Below, one piece after another: positions 35,691 through 47,450 of a DNA stretch of 64,000 nt. Source of the DNA: Sebastes aleutianus (Eukaryota > Chordata > Actinopteri > Perciformes > Sebastidae); NCBI GenBank assembly GCA_916700875.1, contig CAKAKS010000062.1:10118373-10182372 (forward strand), in the 5' to 3' direction. The position numbers and the translations under genes were made by a program. The notes beneath the pieces are model-generated. The model did not search any database. It was not told where the DNA came from and was given only the letters and a program-made list of their open reading frames with translations. Each line of letters starts with the position of its first letter. Positions within the stretch are counted from its first letter, which is position 1.

Positions 35691-35810
35691 ATTATTATCA
35701 TCATAGGTGATATAATGAATGTCAGTGAATGTATGTCTGTAAACTGTTTGCCAGATTTGATTGCAGCCTGTTGGAGTTTACAAGGAGCAGCAACCACAAC
35801 TGAAGCCAAT
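34659..35810. mobile_element. Candidate element bounded by 106-bp inverted arms
   Basis: Left arm 34659-34765 starts ATTGGCTTCAGTTGTGG. The right arm 35705-35810 is its reverse complement, with two substitutions and one single-base indel. Homology stops abruptly at the outer ATTGGCTTCAG ends. The about 940-bp interior is AT-rich, contains a (TAA)n/(TTA)n palindrome (35635-35700) and has no open frame resembling a transposase. It lies between aco2 and polr3h. Target duplication is not clear. Confidence 0.6.
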
Positions 35811-35864
35811 GATTATTATCATTATTGTTATTATTGTTATAATAATGACAATATTATTATTATT

Positions 35865-35908
<44 letters not shown>

Positions 35909-35950
35909 TAATAATAATTTTATAATTAATTATATTATTATCATCATTAA
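35635..35950. repeat. (TAA)n/(TTA)n palindromic microsatellites
   Basis: TAA runs directly followed by TTA runs at 35635-35700 and again at 35845-35945, on either side of the right inverted arm. Each can fold on itself. They yield poly-Ile/Asn frames, which I dismissed. Confidence 0.9.
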
Positions 35951-36117
35951 TTCATTTGGTTTTCGTAGATCTGTGAAAAGTATGGAAACCAAATAACACG
36001 TTTCTAGTAATTCAAAGAGAAATGATTACATATATTATCAATATTAGAGCTTTAAATGTGTGCACTGTAGCTTTAAGTTTTGCGACATGTCGTAGAAACT
36101 CACTGTCGTAAAATAAT

Positions 36118-36123
36118 CACGTG
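36118..36123. promoter_or_regulatory. polr3h: CACGTG E-box upstream of polr3h
   Basis: Palindromic E-box (TCACGTGG context) about 290 bases before the polr3h ATG. Candidate for USF/MYC-type factors, which often act on Pol III subunit genes. Motif evidence only. Confidence 0.35.
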
Positions 36124-36333
36124 GAGACATCATGGACGCTTTTGGGTTTGCTGTAGATTATTATACCTTTAGAGGGGTCTTTTGCTAAATTGTGAACAAT
36201 TGTCGATATTTTTATGTCATCTCCGCTGTGCAAAACACCGTAAATGTTGTCCTGAGAGAGTAAACGACACCTCACAGCTCAGCTGACAGCTGGTTCAGGT
36301 GGTTCAGGTGTTTCACAGCAGCAGCAGCAGCAG

Positions 36334-36336
<3 letters not shown>

Positions 36337-36370
<34 letters not shown>
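36337..36370 (+). repeat. (TG)n tract just upstream of the polr3h start
   Basis: About 17 TG units preceded by (CAG)5 at 36316-36333. The end is 35 bases from the start codon, so it probably lies in the 5' UTR or at the core promoter. Confidence 0.85.
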
Positions 36371-36374
<4 letters not shown>

Positions 36375-36405
36375 TGTTGGTGAGGAGCTGCTCTCAGTGA
36401 GCATC

Positions 36406-39400
36406 ATGTTCGTGTTGGTGGAGATGGTCGACACCGTCAGGATCCCTCCGTGGAGCTTCCAGAGACAACTGAACGAGGCCATAGCCGAGGAGCTCAACAA
36501 GAAACTGGCCAACAAGGTGCGAGTTCACTCACTTTTCACTGCTTAAAGGTCCCATATCGTGCTCATTTTCAGGTTCATACTTGTATTTTGTGTTTCTACT
36601 AGAACATGTTTACATGCTGTAATGTTAAAAAAAAACTTTATTTTCTTCATACTGTCTGCCTGAATATGCCTGTATTTACCCTCTGTCTAAAACGCTCCGT
36701 TTTAGCGCATTTTAACGGAATTGCAACAGAATCACGTTGCTAGGCAACAGCTTGGGTCCATGTGTACTTCCTGTCAGCTGATGACATTCACATACACTGC
36801 AACCAGGAATAAACTGGGACACATTTAGAATGTTTACGTTTAAAACTGTGTAAAGGGTCTAAATATTGTATATTCGTGACATCACAAATGGGCAGAAATT
36901 CTGACAGCTTGTTTCAAATGCAGAGTTTCTGAATACGGGCTGTGTGTATTTCCCTGTGGATTGAGTGTTTCGATACTTTCACAGTATTTATATAGGACTT
37001 GAGCCTGCTTTATAATAAAAGAAACATGAAAATCTCACTTTTTTATAATATGGGATCTTTAAGCAAAAGTACTAATAATACCACAGTGTGGAAATACTCT
37101 GTTACAAGTAAAAGTCCTGCATTCAAAATATTACTTGAGTGAAAATAAAAAAAGTATTAGCATCAATATAAAAAAGAAAAATATTTGTTGGGCAGAAATG
37201 TCCCTTTCAGAGAGTTTATATTATTGCATATAATATTATTGGAATATTGTTACTGTTGGATACTATAAATCTGTAGCACAGTAACATATTTCATAAACTC
37301 ATCATATGTTTTGTTTGTAAAATATTAATCTGTAAATATAGTGGAGCAGAAGAATAAAGTAGCACTCAACAGTAAAGTAAAAGTAACTGTACTTGAGTAA
37401 ATATGCGTAGTTACTATCCACCACTGGTTACAATGTGTAAAACTCTTATCACAAAATGTTAAGATATACTTCTAATTTTGAATTCAAAATCTCACATAGC
37501 ATGCAAAATAAAAAACAAGTCAGGTTTATTATGACTACCGTTATTTAATCATGTCATCTCTTTTCTAAGTGCAGCAGGAGAAATAAGAAAAAGAGATAAG
37601 ACATGCAGCAAAACACAGTCACACTATCACATACAAACAGCATCAGAAACAAACACGGACCTCTCTAAAAAGATCCCAAATTAAAAGTTTAAATTCATCC
37701 AATAGGATGAGACTTTCAGGTTTTAAAGGTCTGTGTAAATAGTTCCCTTTATACTAAAGTAAATTCTCCATCCATACAAGTCAAAATGATAATTGCACTT
37801 CACTGTCTCAGTTTACTTTTTCTGTTCTATATCTTCCACAAAGTTTAATATTTGAGACTTGATCGCTTGTGAGTTCAATCATCAAAACTACAGAAAGTCG
37901 ATACGGTAAAGCTGTAAAGCATTAACACGGACCAACAGAAACCCAGTACATTAAAACACTTTGACAGTAAACAAAAGGACATAAATGCATTTCAGTGGTG
38001 GTGCAGTGATTCGTGCTAATATGAGGTGAGCATATGATTTAGTGTTTTGCACTCTATGTCAGAATCATAGCATGTTGTGTTTAAAGTTTAAAGAAGATAA
38101 GTCAGTTTGGCTCTTTGCATTATGAGTTTTTGCTTATTGGAAGTCTTGTGACAGTCAAGCCAAAGCACTTGTGTAATATTGTAATTTCCGCGTGTCTGCA
38201 AACACTACTCACATTACTGTGACCTGCTCTCATCACATCAGGTGGTCTACAACGTTGGCCTGTGCATCTGCTTGTACGACATCACCAAACTGGATGATTC
38301 CTATATATTCCCGGGGGACGGAGCCTCGCACACCAAAGGTATCACGATGCTCTCTCATTTCCTCATACACTTGCATCATGCATCAAGCCATGTACTATAT
38401 TTATACTGCCTCTTTATATTGTAGACGCACTGGCTAATATTGCAACGCAGGCCCTTCCTTAGTTTTAATTTGTTTATGATCATTTTGGTCTCACGGTTTC
38501 CTGTTCACCCTGCTAAGAGTAAACTCCTGAAGGACATACTAAAATACAGTAGACCCAGAACATGTTGCTGCCGTTTTCCTATCCAATGATAAAACACTTC
38601 CGCAGGCTTGCAGTGTGATAGAGGTTGGTCTGAGGCGTCACAGCGAAACCCCCTTATTGCCACAGTTAGTACTCCGATCTTAAAACTCCCTTTTTCAGTG
38701 ATTGTGCACATACATTGGGGTATCTGGTGTGCCTACCAACCCACAAACTGTGAAAGAAGACAACCCAGTCAGTTTTTTGTGATCAGAAAACATGTGATTC
38801 AACAAGACATTCAGATTAGGCTCCCCTTTATGTCACATGCAGACTCATTAGAATATACCGCCCACAGCTTGAGAACTACCTTTGCAAAGGTGCACCATAT
38901 TTTTCTCACAAGCCAATCAGAGCAGACAGGTTTTTTTCAGGAAATGGTCTTAAAGAGACAGGCGCTAAAACGGAGCGTTTCCGACAGAGAGGGTGAATAC
39001 AGGTATATTCAGACAGACAGTATGAGGAAAAATAATGTGTTTTTTCTAACATTACAGCATGTAAACATGTTCTAGTAGAAACCCCAAATACAAGTAGGAA
39101 CCTGGAAATGAGCATGATATGTCCCCTTTAAGTTAAAGTGAGGGTTGATGGACTTTCGTCTTTCTCTCAGTTCATTTCAGGTATGTTGTTTTTCACCCTT
39201 TCCTCGATGAGATCCTGCTCGGGAAGATCAAGTACTGCAGTCAAGAGGGAGTTCATGGTAACTACTGTCTTCTGTCATGTCAGCATGTTTGATTCAATCT
39301 CCAGAAAATGTATGAGCTGATTTATTCTCAGAGCTCAAGGTGACGCAATGTCTTGTTTTGTTCGACCAACAGTCCAAAGATATTTAATTTGCATTAATAT

Positions 39401-41589
39401 AAAACGGAGAGAAGCAGCAAATCCTCACACAGGATAAGCTGGAGATAGTTTGAAGTATCAGCTTGAAAAAAAGACTTAAATCAATAATTGATTGTGAAAA
39501 TAATTGTCGAGTCATTTTCGGTAGATCTACTAATGGATTCATTGACTAGTTGTTTCTCTGTAAAGAACAGATTAAAGAGGAACGACGGCCGTTTTCAAAA
39601 TTCATACATGTTATTCCTATAGTCTATGTCCAAAAAATAGTAGTAAACATGAACAACTCTCTCCCAAATGAGAGCTGCTCCATAGACAATGAATGGGGGA
39701 CTGATTTTGTCGACCCACAGAATGTTTGTTTTCTTTTTCTATTTGAGATTTAGCACTCTAGTTTTGGGATTTGGGAGAGAGTTGTTCATGTTTACTAATA
39801 TTTTTTGTTATTATATTATTATATATCTGCCTTATTCATTTATTTATTTATTTTGCCATATTTTATTCAGTCAGTTGTGCTGTCTACACCCCATGTGAAA
39901 AACAGAAAACATTATTAACGAAGGCTCAGAAGTCTCTGCTTCCGCATGTACCAGACGACACAGAAGTACTGAGGTAACCTTTCTGTTTCACAGTGACGAT
40001 GGGCTTCTTTGACGACATCCTCATCCCACCGGAGTCTCTTCAGCAGCCCGCTAAATTGTATCCTGACTGAAAATGTTCCTATAAATGAAGTAAAGTGCTG
40101 TGATTTCATCTGTCATCACACATTATATAGATTAATTGATTGTGACTATAGTTTACGTAGCTGCAGCTCCTTAGCTACGGCCTCAGTGACGAAGCAGAGC
40201 AGGTCTGGCTGTGGGAATATGAGACGGACGAGGGCGCCCACGACCTCTACATGGACCAAGGAGAGGAGATCCGTTTTCGGGTGACAGATGAAGTCTTTGT
40301 GGACACCTCGCCGACGGGCCCGGCCACCGTGGCGGCGGACACGCCGGCACAACCGGGACAACCGGGACAATCGACGGCGCCGCCAGCAGAGGAGATCGTG
40401 GAGAAGAAAGAGGCGCCATACACTCTGATTGTAAGAACACACCTCACGACTAACACACATTTAGTAAAAACTGTTAAACTATATATCTGATAAAAGTGTG
40501 AAAATCAGTTGTTATTTTGGCTCATTCAGACTCTTTGTAGGTTTGTAGGAGCTACAGTCAGAGTTTTCTCACTAACGTTCACCAAACATGTGTCCCAGTG
40601 CAGGGGGCTGCTTCATCCAATTTTTTCCACAACATTTTTAGACTGAATGTGTCATAATGGGCCAAGAAGGCTGTCACATACCAAACCTCCTCCAAATCTA
40701 GCTAAGAAATGTGGTATTGTATAACCTGATTTCTTAACACACAGCTGGTGTATACTGCTATTAAGGGTGGGGAAAAAATGGATTCACCTATGTATCAGAA
40801 TTTTTTTAAAAACATTTTTGAAATTGAATTTTTTAATTCCAATATTAATAATTGTTTAATTTGAGTCTACGCGGAGGTAAGGAAATAGAATAAAAAAAAA
40901 AAAAATACCACTAATTTTATTCTTTGATTTTTGGGTTGCTAGAAAACGTTCCTGACAATGACTGATATATTTGACTTCAGGACAAAAATATTACAATTAA
41001 CTTTCATGAACTGAAAACACACTGTGAAAGGGTTAAAGTTGTAAAACGAAAACACGGACAACTCTCAGACCAGACAACGCTGTGATAGCAACCTGTCAAT
41101 CACAAGGTAGCCACGCACTAAAGTATTTTCTCATAGACTTCTATACAATCAGACTTCTTTTTTGCAACCAGAGTAGTCTCCCCCTGCTGGCTGTTAGAAA
41201 GAATGCAAGTTTAAGACACGTCAGTATTGACTTCACTTTTCAGACCCGGAGGTTGCCGACTGGTCCTGGCAAAATTTGCGGTGCTGAAAGCTTGATGACG
41301 TAGTCACCAGTAGAGGTAAAAAAAATCCACAGGGAACCTTTAACACAGTTAATTGGAGCTGATCTGTTTTTACCATCCACTCTGGACAGGGGCACCGTTC
41401 ACAGTAGACTGCTGTTGTGGAAGACTACAAACTGCTTTATCTCTTGTATAGCCCAACCGATAAATTGGGCAGTGTATACTATCGGCTGATATTAGCTGTC
41501 CATCACTGATACATCATGTCCCACTCACCGCATGTATCTCAGTCACAATTTAAAGCATCTTCATCTTTTTATTTTATTTTAATTGGGTG

Positions 41590-41624
<35 letters not shown>

Positions 41625-42214
41625 TGTATATGGTTTCTCCTCAAGTCCAGTCTCTGTCAGGCTCCAGTCTTCTTCGTGCAGTTGTTCCACAGATATTATG
41701 ATATCTCTGTGCATTATGGACCCGTCTGTTCTCCATTCCCTCAGCGATCGGCAACATTTGTAATTACTCACACGGGCTGCTTTGTGTGTCAAAGTTTACC
41801 ACAATTGAACTCCACGTGAAAGCTCTTCATTGATTTACTTAGTGTCCGCTTGCAAATAAACTGATTGCAGAGATTTATTTTGTTTGTTTGTAAATGTCAC
41901 TGTAATAAATGTTGGTATGACCGCCGGGCTCTTATACTGCTGTTCAAAAGATTCATAAAGGTTGCAACTTGTCCTGTCTTAAGAGGTGCAACAAAACTAA
42001 CAGGAGAGTCAGTCTTTACATGCCCACACAGTTCTGAGAATAGGACTAATTCATCAAAAATGACTGAAGCCACCTGTGTGGGTGGACTCTGAGCTTTAAC
42101 TGTGGACATACTGAAACAAAAGTAGCTTCACGTCCATCCTGACCCACTGCGCTGTTGTTTCAGGGGACCATCTGTGACCCGGGGCTGGGGCTGCTGTCAT
42201 GGTGGAACAGTTAG
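36406..42214 (+). CDS. polr3h: RNA polymerase III subunit H (RPC8/RPC25), 6 exons
   Basis: Coding exons 36406-36516, 38242-38338, 39171-39257, 39994-40057, 40187-40430 and 42164-42214. All are GT-AG and in phase, summing to 654 nt and 217 residues. Exon 1 begins MFVLVEMVDTVRIPPW, as in vertebrate POLR3H. Residues 1 to about 75 form the Rpb7-like N-terminal domain, including VVYNVGLCICLYDITKLDD. The rest is the RPC25-type OB/S1 domain (GFFDDILIPPESLQQPAK, AEQVWLWEY), ending PGLGLLSWWNS. The protein pairs with RPC9/CRCP as the Pol III stalk needed for initiation at tRNA and 5S genes. It is longer than human (204 aa) because of an Ala/Pro/Gln-rich insert before KKEAPYTL in exon 5. No disruption seen. 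Confidence 0.95.
36543..37062. mobile_element. TTAA-bounded MITE (TTAAAGGTCCCATAT ends) in polr3h intron 1
   Basis: Left end TTAAAGGTCCCATAT, right end ATATGGGATCTTTAA. TTAA at both borders is the target preference of piggyBac-like transposons. Interior starts GCTCATTTTCAGGTTCATAC. No transposase. Confidence 0.7.
37063..37428. mobile_element. CAGTGGTGG-family hAT-like element fragment
   Basis: Contains AAGTAAAAGTCCTGCATTCA and ends GTACTTGAGTAAAT...TATCCACCACTGG, matching the element at 14629-15599. It abuts the MITE on its left. Confidence 0.6.
38670..39131. mobile_element. Inverted copy of the TTAAAGGTCCCATAT MITE in polr3h intron 2
   Basis: Right end ATGATATGTCCCCTTTAA with GAACCTGGAAATGAGC and TAACATTACAGCATGTAAACAT inside, the reverse complement of the 36543 copy. 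Left boundary uncertain. Two opposite copies flank polr3h exon 2. Confidence 0.55.
41044..41335. repeat. Interspersed repeat in polr3h intron 5
   Basis: The block AATCAGACTTCTTTTTTGCAACCAG...CCCCCTGCTGGCTGTTAGA is a form of a frequent teleost dispersed repeat. Termini not resolved. A (TA)n run follows at 41593-41621. Confidence 0.45.
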
Positions 42215-42564
42215 CACTGCAGAGGAAGAAGAGGAAACTTGGTTGGATACGAACAGATCGACCGCCATAACTGATCACAGAGGTGAGGGGCGGTCGTCTG
42301 GAGACACAGAGCCCGGTAGTTTGGGTACAGAAGTCGAGACGTGAAGTGGAGCTGCTCTCAAGATGCTGTTGGTGTAAAGTGACTGATGTGCTCCGTCACA
42401 TTGAGACTGATTGTGTTGTAAATACTGCACTTAATTAACATACCAGCGTCATGTTTACATGTCAAATAGACCATATATTTTAAAAAAAGAATGATTCGAT
42501 GGACATTTACGGTCATTTGGTATATTTCACATGAGATTTTGACCCCCAAGTAAAAAACAACAAC

Positions 42565-42570
42565 AATAAA
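42565..42570 (+). terminator. polr3h: Likely polr3h polyadenylation signal
   Basis: AATAAA about 350 bases after the polr3h stop; the first canonical signal downstream. Confidence 0.5.
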
Positions 42571-42749
42571 GTCATTAATTATTTGAATCATAATGTCATC
42601 ACTACTTTAGTATGATAGCTGGACATACTCAAGTGACAAAATCTGGCTTAAATGGCGCAAAGTAGTTGCTAGTGATCACTAACAAGCACTTGTCAGGGAT
42701 GAATAAATGTGGTGCCTAATGATGTGAGAACTTACAGACACTTGAGGTT

Positions 42750-42882
42750 AAAAGAGATGATTTGGGTGTTTTGAAGTATGAGGTACTTATCCATAGTCAG
42801 TGTATTACCTACAGTAGATGACAGTCAGCACGCCCCCAGTTACAACCCCACTTCAAAAACACCCAAACTATCCCTTTTAAAG
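42750..42882. repeat. Short dispersed repeat with GGGTGTTTTGAAGT end
   Basis: Begins TTGGGTGTTTTGAAGTATGAG and ends CTTCAAAAACACCCAAA, a short inverted pair around the block CAGTGTATTACCTACAGTAGATGAC. Looks like a small MITE or fragment. Confidence 0.5.
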
Positions 42883-43508
42883 TGAGAGAAATAACGCTGA
42901 GTGATATTTTTGTTGATAGAAATTAGACCCACAGGACAATTTATGTGTCATTAAGATCCAAACAAAGGTAACATTGCAACAATAAAAAAATAGCTTTTCA
43001 AGCTTAAAATATTTACTTTATATTTTGAAATGTTACCTCTCCCCCAAGTTTTTATTCACGCATCCTCAGTTTATTTAACATCCTTGTAATATTTCTGCTC
43101 TGTCTCACAGTAAAAGGGCGTATCATCAGCGTGAGTGGTTGTGGTTTGTCATTTTGTGTGATTATAGGAAGTGTATCAAAACGGATTAGTGGCCGGCCTT
43201 TAAATCCTACAGTGTGAAGGCCAGTGAAGGTCCTGCTTGTTTATAACCGGCTGTGCTCTCCGCACTCAGTGTTAGTTTAGCAACTCACACACACGTACTT
43301 GTGTTTGTTGTGCAATCAGAAACGCAGTGGGGCTGTGTTGCATGTGACAACTGCATGGCCAGTTGATGTGTGTCTCTGTTGTGAAACTAGGTCAAAAACT
43401 GCACAGAGTTTTTCTCAACAAAAATACACGGTTTACATATGACCTTCCTTGTAGAAATAATTCACCATGTGACTCACTGGAACTATCTTGTATATGTGAA
43501 TATGAGTG

Positions 43509-44955
43509 CAGGGCCGGCTCTAGCCCTTATGGTGCCCTAAGCGAAATTTGGATTTGGAGCCCCGCCCCCTGCTCAAGGGTTAGGCCCGTAAACCGCAACA
43601 CACATCAGACAACACAATGGTTTTAATACAAAATTAAGATTTTTGTTTTCATAAATAACTGTATTTATTAAAATATAAATAAACAATTGGTCCCTGATAT
43701 TGTTGGCTTTAAAGTGTTTACTACAATTTACACTTTTATTAACGAATAAATGCGGGCGGGCAGTAGGGATTTTATGGAGAGGACATTTTCCCATCGTTTA
43801 ATAAACTTGTGACAACACCGGTGTTACCGATTACACCGGACATTTTACAAGAAAAGATGACGCTCAATATGTGTAGCGTGCTTACTTTGATCTTTACCGT
43901 CAGGTGGCTGTGTGTCTGGCCTCTCCGGTCCAGCTTTTGCTGCGAGGCTGCAGGATTCCACCCGGCGCTCCTCTGCCGTGCACACCGGCTGTGACCGGCG
44001 ATTACCTCATTAACGTTATGGTTCCCTTTTAGCGTTGGGTTTAAATCTGAAATATTGCCAAATAGGCCGTTTGCTTTTCGCTTTAGCACCAAATCCTCCG
44101 CCATCGTCTTGTCTGTTGACTCTCTCTTGTCCCATGTGTATGAAATCTGACTCCTGCTACTCTGAGCTGAGAGTCCGTATGGAGCAGAAACTTTCACTTT
44201 GTAGCGTCCGTTGTCCGACTATGCACTGACATCACGCCGCTGATTCGCCAAAATTAACTAAATGGGTTTTATTTCTGTAAAAAAAGCAAAACGACGGTGG
44301 GTACGTAATGTAATCGGTGTGTGCCCGACCGCCGTGTAACACCAGTAACACAGACTACCGCGACAAGAAAATATTTAATATCTTGATATTATGGTTTGTG
44401 ATACTGAATCGACTTTAAAAAAACACTATTGATTTTTATTTTATAGTTTACATGCAAAGATTAACTCAGTCAATACTTTACTTTTCATTTGCAAAGAGAT
44501 GCGCCCTCTCAAAGTAGTGCTATGATGTTGAATGTTACAGGGACTGTGATAAATGCAGATCCCGCTGTTCTGATTGCATACAAAAGTTAACTTCTAAACA
44601 GTTTTCCTAAAATTACATTTTAAAAATCGCAATATATCGCCTTGCTTACAGTATCGCAATATATTGAATCGTAACCCCTTTATTATGATATGTATCGTAT
44701 CGCCAGACTCTTGCCAATACACAGCCCTAAAGCCTACCGGGCAGATGAAAAAGAGTGTTAAAGGGATGAAAAGTATATTTGTTTCTTTCTTTATTATTTG
44801 TTCACTTGTTACCTCAATGCAGAAAATTAGGAAGGGTGCTCCATTTTTTTATTTTTTATTTTTACATTTTTTTTTTAGAGGGCGACCACCGCCCCAAGAC
44901 GGCGGCGCCCTATAGGCGACCGCCTATATGGCCTATATGCCTTAAGCTGGCCCTG
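43509..44955. mobile_element. hAT-type non-autonomous element (CAGGGCCGGC ends), composite
   Basis: Left end CAGGGCCGGCTCTAG; the right end, reverse complemented, reads CAGGGCCAGCTT. The adjoining DNA encodes the GGTGCCCTA(A/T) and GGCGACCGCC motifs typical of this abundant vertebrate hAT group. The flanks TATGAGTG and CATGAATG agree at 6 of 8 bases, a plausible decayed target duplication. Another repeat (about 44380-44735, with AATATATCGCC/GATACGATA motifs) appears nested inside. No intact transposase. Lies between polr3h and csdc2. Confidence 0.65.
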
Positions 44956-45199
44956 CATGAATGAGTGCTCCTCATAGCTCATCTCCGACTGTTTTTTGGA
45001 GATTTTTATGTGATGAAAGATGTCAAATGTAAAAAATCCATTGCATCACTGGAGTCCATTCAAATACCATAACACACCCTTTATAATAGAGCAGCTCAGG
45101 AACAGCTGCACAAAGAGTGACGACATGTATGACAAACATCCCAAAAATCAAGACAAAGATACCTCGAACACACTGAGCACACTGAGTCCCCCAACAGAT

Positions 45200-45220
45200 T
45201 ACACACACACACACACACAC

Positions 45221-45263
<43 letters not shown>

Positions 45264-45272
45264 CACACGCAG

Positions 45273-45302
<30 letters not shown>
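45200..45302 (+). repeat. (CA)n-(GA)n-(CA)n compound microsatellite
   Basis: CA run, about 15 AG units, then another CA run. It creates a low-complexity frame that I rejected. Confidence 0.95.
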
Positions 45303-45307
<5 letters not shown>

Positions 45308-45509
45308 CGCATCACGCCATCGGAATCTCCGCCAGCTGCGCAGACTCAGCAGCCTCTCATCGTCACATCAGGGTTTTCCGTCGGACTGCGCGGATTTAGT
45401 CGACTTATATATTTAATAACTCGTTATATAACACACACACACACTGACTCAAGACACACACTGTCACACGCGGATCGTCCTCTCAACCTACTAGTGCAGC
45501 ACCGATGCA
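45303..45509 (+). other. csdc2: Possible noncoding first exon of csdc2
   Basis: CpG-containing sequence after the microsatellite ends in a consensus donor, GATGCA|GTAAGTACC. Its 5' end is unknown. It would splice to the acceptor at 48679 before the csdc2 start exon. Inference from splice-site quality and position only. Confidence 0.3.
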
Positions 45510-46276
45510 GTAAGTACCGTTTCTGTGAATCTAGATGCATGTTGTTGAAGATGCCTGCAGGTGGGAGTGTGTCAGTGTGCCTTTGTTTTGTGTTTTGGGG
45601 GATCGGGGACAATGCTGTATTCTTTGCATGCTTGACAGAATAACCGCTAAATAAAAAGAGATTATAGGCTTTATTGTTATGTATTTATCTGGTGTAACAT
45701 TGCCACCATATTTGACCGCCAGCTGCTCTCAGTGAACGGACCTCTCACCTCATCTGCTTTTATCCAGCTGCTTTCACACATTGTTTTTTTATTTATTTTT
45801 TTACAAATTGCAGATGTTATTATGGCTCTAATAATCGGTATTAATATCTTTACGTTTGGCTCAAATAAAACGAGGGGAAAAGCTAAATAGATCAAATATG
45901 AACTCCACAATCACACAATCCATAGACATATTGCCTTTTCATAATCATGGGACAAGGGAGGAGATTTGTGTGTCCGACCCGGCTGGACCAGAGGAGCCAT
46001 GCATGACCCTCTGTTGCTTCATTTCTGCTCTTCCAGATGTTCTCCAGCTGCTGCTGGTGTCTGTTAATTAGTGTAAACTCCGAGTTGCTCTGTATGTTTT
46101 TTCTCCATCCACAGATTCTCATTATGATCAATATGATTGTAATCATGTTGAAACTCTCAGTTTGTTCGGATTTGTATTTGTAACATATAGGCTATATCCC
46201 GTGGTAAAGCTATTTGATATGATGTGTGTGTAGTACTCCTGTAGGATGTGCAAATTGGTCATTTGAGATGGGGCGC

Positions 46277-46329
46277 TGACGTCACGAACGCACCACTGGA
46301 GGCGGCGTTCTGCAGCTGTTCTGACGTCA
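46277..46329 (+). promoter_or_regulatory. Two perfect CREs upstream of csdc2
   Basis: Palindromic TGACGTCA at 46277-46284 and 46322-46329, 45 bases apart in a short GC-rich island. About 130 bases further an ATG (46448) is followed by a donor-like GTGAGT (46456). This could be an alternative csdc2 promoter and exon; evidence is limited to motifs. Confidence 0.45.
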
Positions 46330-46754
46330 CGCCTGCATCATCACAGGAGAGAGGAGTGGGCGTCAAAAGCACGTAGGCCTGTACACATAGAAAAGGACAC
46401 CGTACTGACAGGAGATCAGTCAGCTGCCTCTTATTCTAACCTTGAAAATGTCACTGTGAGTAGAAAACCAGATTAGGAGGTATTGAAGGGCGAGGTCACC
46501 TGACTAAACAGGATCTATTATTGCGGATTTTAGTATTAGAGAATGATGAACAACATAGATGATTTGATAACAAAATCATAGAGGCTGGAGCATATGCCTA
46601 CTCTGTAGCTCTGATACTGCAATGATAGTGTCCTGTACACTGAACAGCATGCAAGTCAAGTAGATATGAAAAAATTTTTTGCACACCATTGCACAATGTC
46701 AAACACAATCAGGTGGTTGCTTCTAGTTATTTTGCACTGGCATCAATTTATTTT

Positions 46755-47450
46755 TAAAAGCATTTAACCTGCAGTAGGCAGAATGTTTTTGGCATCATTG
46801 GGCAAATATTCCATAATAACCTTTCAGCATATTGTAATTCAAGTGTTCTGAGAGAAAAGTAGACTTCTGCACCTCCTCATGGCTGTTTTCAGGCTTTAAG
46901 AAATTTAGTCCATGACGGGAGACTTTGGCCAATCACAGGTCATTAGAGAGAGAGCGTTCCTATTGGCTGTGCTCCGGCTGGTGGGCGGTGCTTGGTATTT
47001 CCTCAACTGATCTCAACATGGCTGCCGGGTCACAAACTCTCATTTTACAGCTAAACAGTACACTGCAAGATGATTCTGAAAACATTTGAGGAGAGAAATA
47101 GGCATTATAGTAACAGATTATTGATTCATATTTTATCAGCGCTGCCTAGTTTGACCGTTTGATCGGAGTTTGCAAGTGATTGACAGCTGCTAAGAGACGG
47201 CAAGGCTCCAGCTCGGCTCTGATTGGTTGTTTTCCTCCGGTCTGTGAAATCTTGTAGATAACATTAGGAGCACCAGAGGACACCGGAGGACATGATGAGG
47301 AACATGTTTTTTTACAGATTTTTGAACAGATTTTTTGCAGATTTTAATACATATATATATATATGTATATATATATTTTTTTTTTTAAAAATTTTAATAA
47401 AAAAGGCATTCAAATACTGATTTGGAGGTTGAATACCATGGCAACGATCG
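46755..47450. repeat. Dispersed repeat between polr3h and csdc2
   Basis: Contains TGATTGACAGCTGCTAAGAG, CTCGGCTCTGATTGGTTG and TAGGAGCACCAGAGGAC, a block I recognise as repeated across percomorph genomes. Ends imprecise; it finishes in a (TA)n stretch near 47350. Confidence 0.45.

Noticed and set aside
35453..35996. Poly-Ile and poly-Asn frames
   Set aside because: Translations of (TAA)n/(TTA)n microsatellites.
45020..45643. 207-codon plus-strand frame
   Set aside because: Its core is the (CA)n-(GA)n repeat (Thr-His and Arg-Glu runs); no homology or splice logic.
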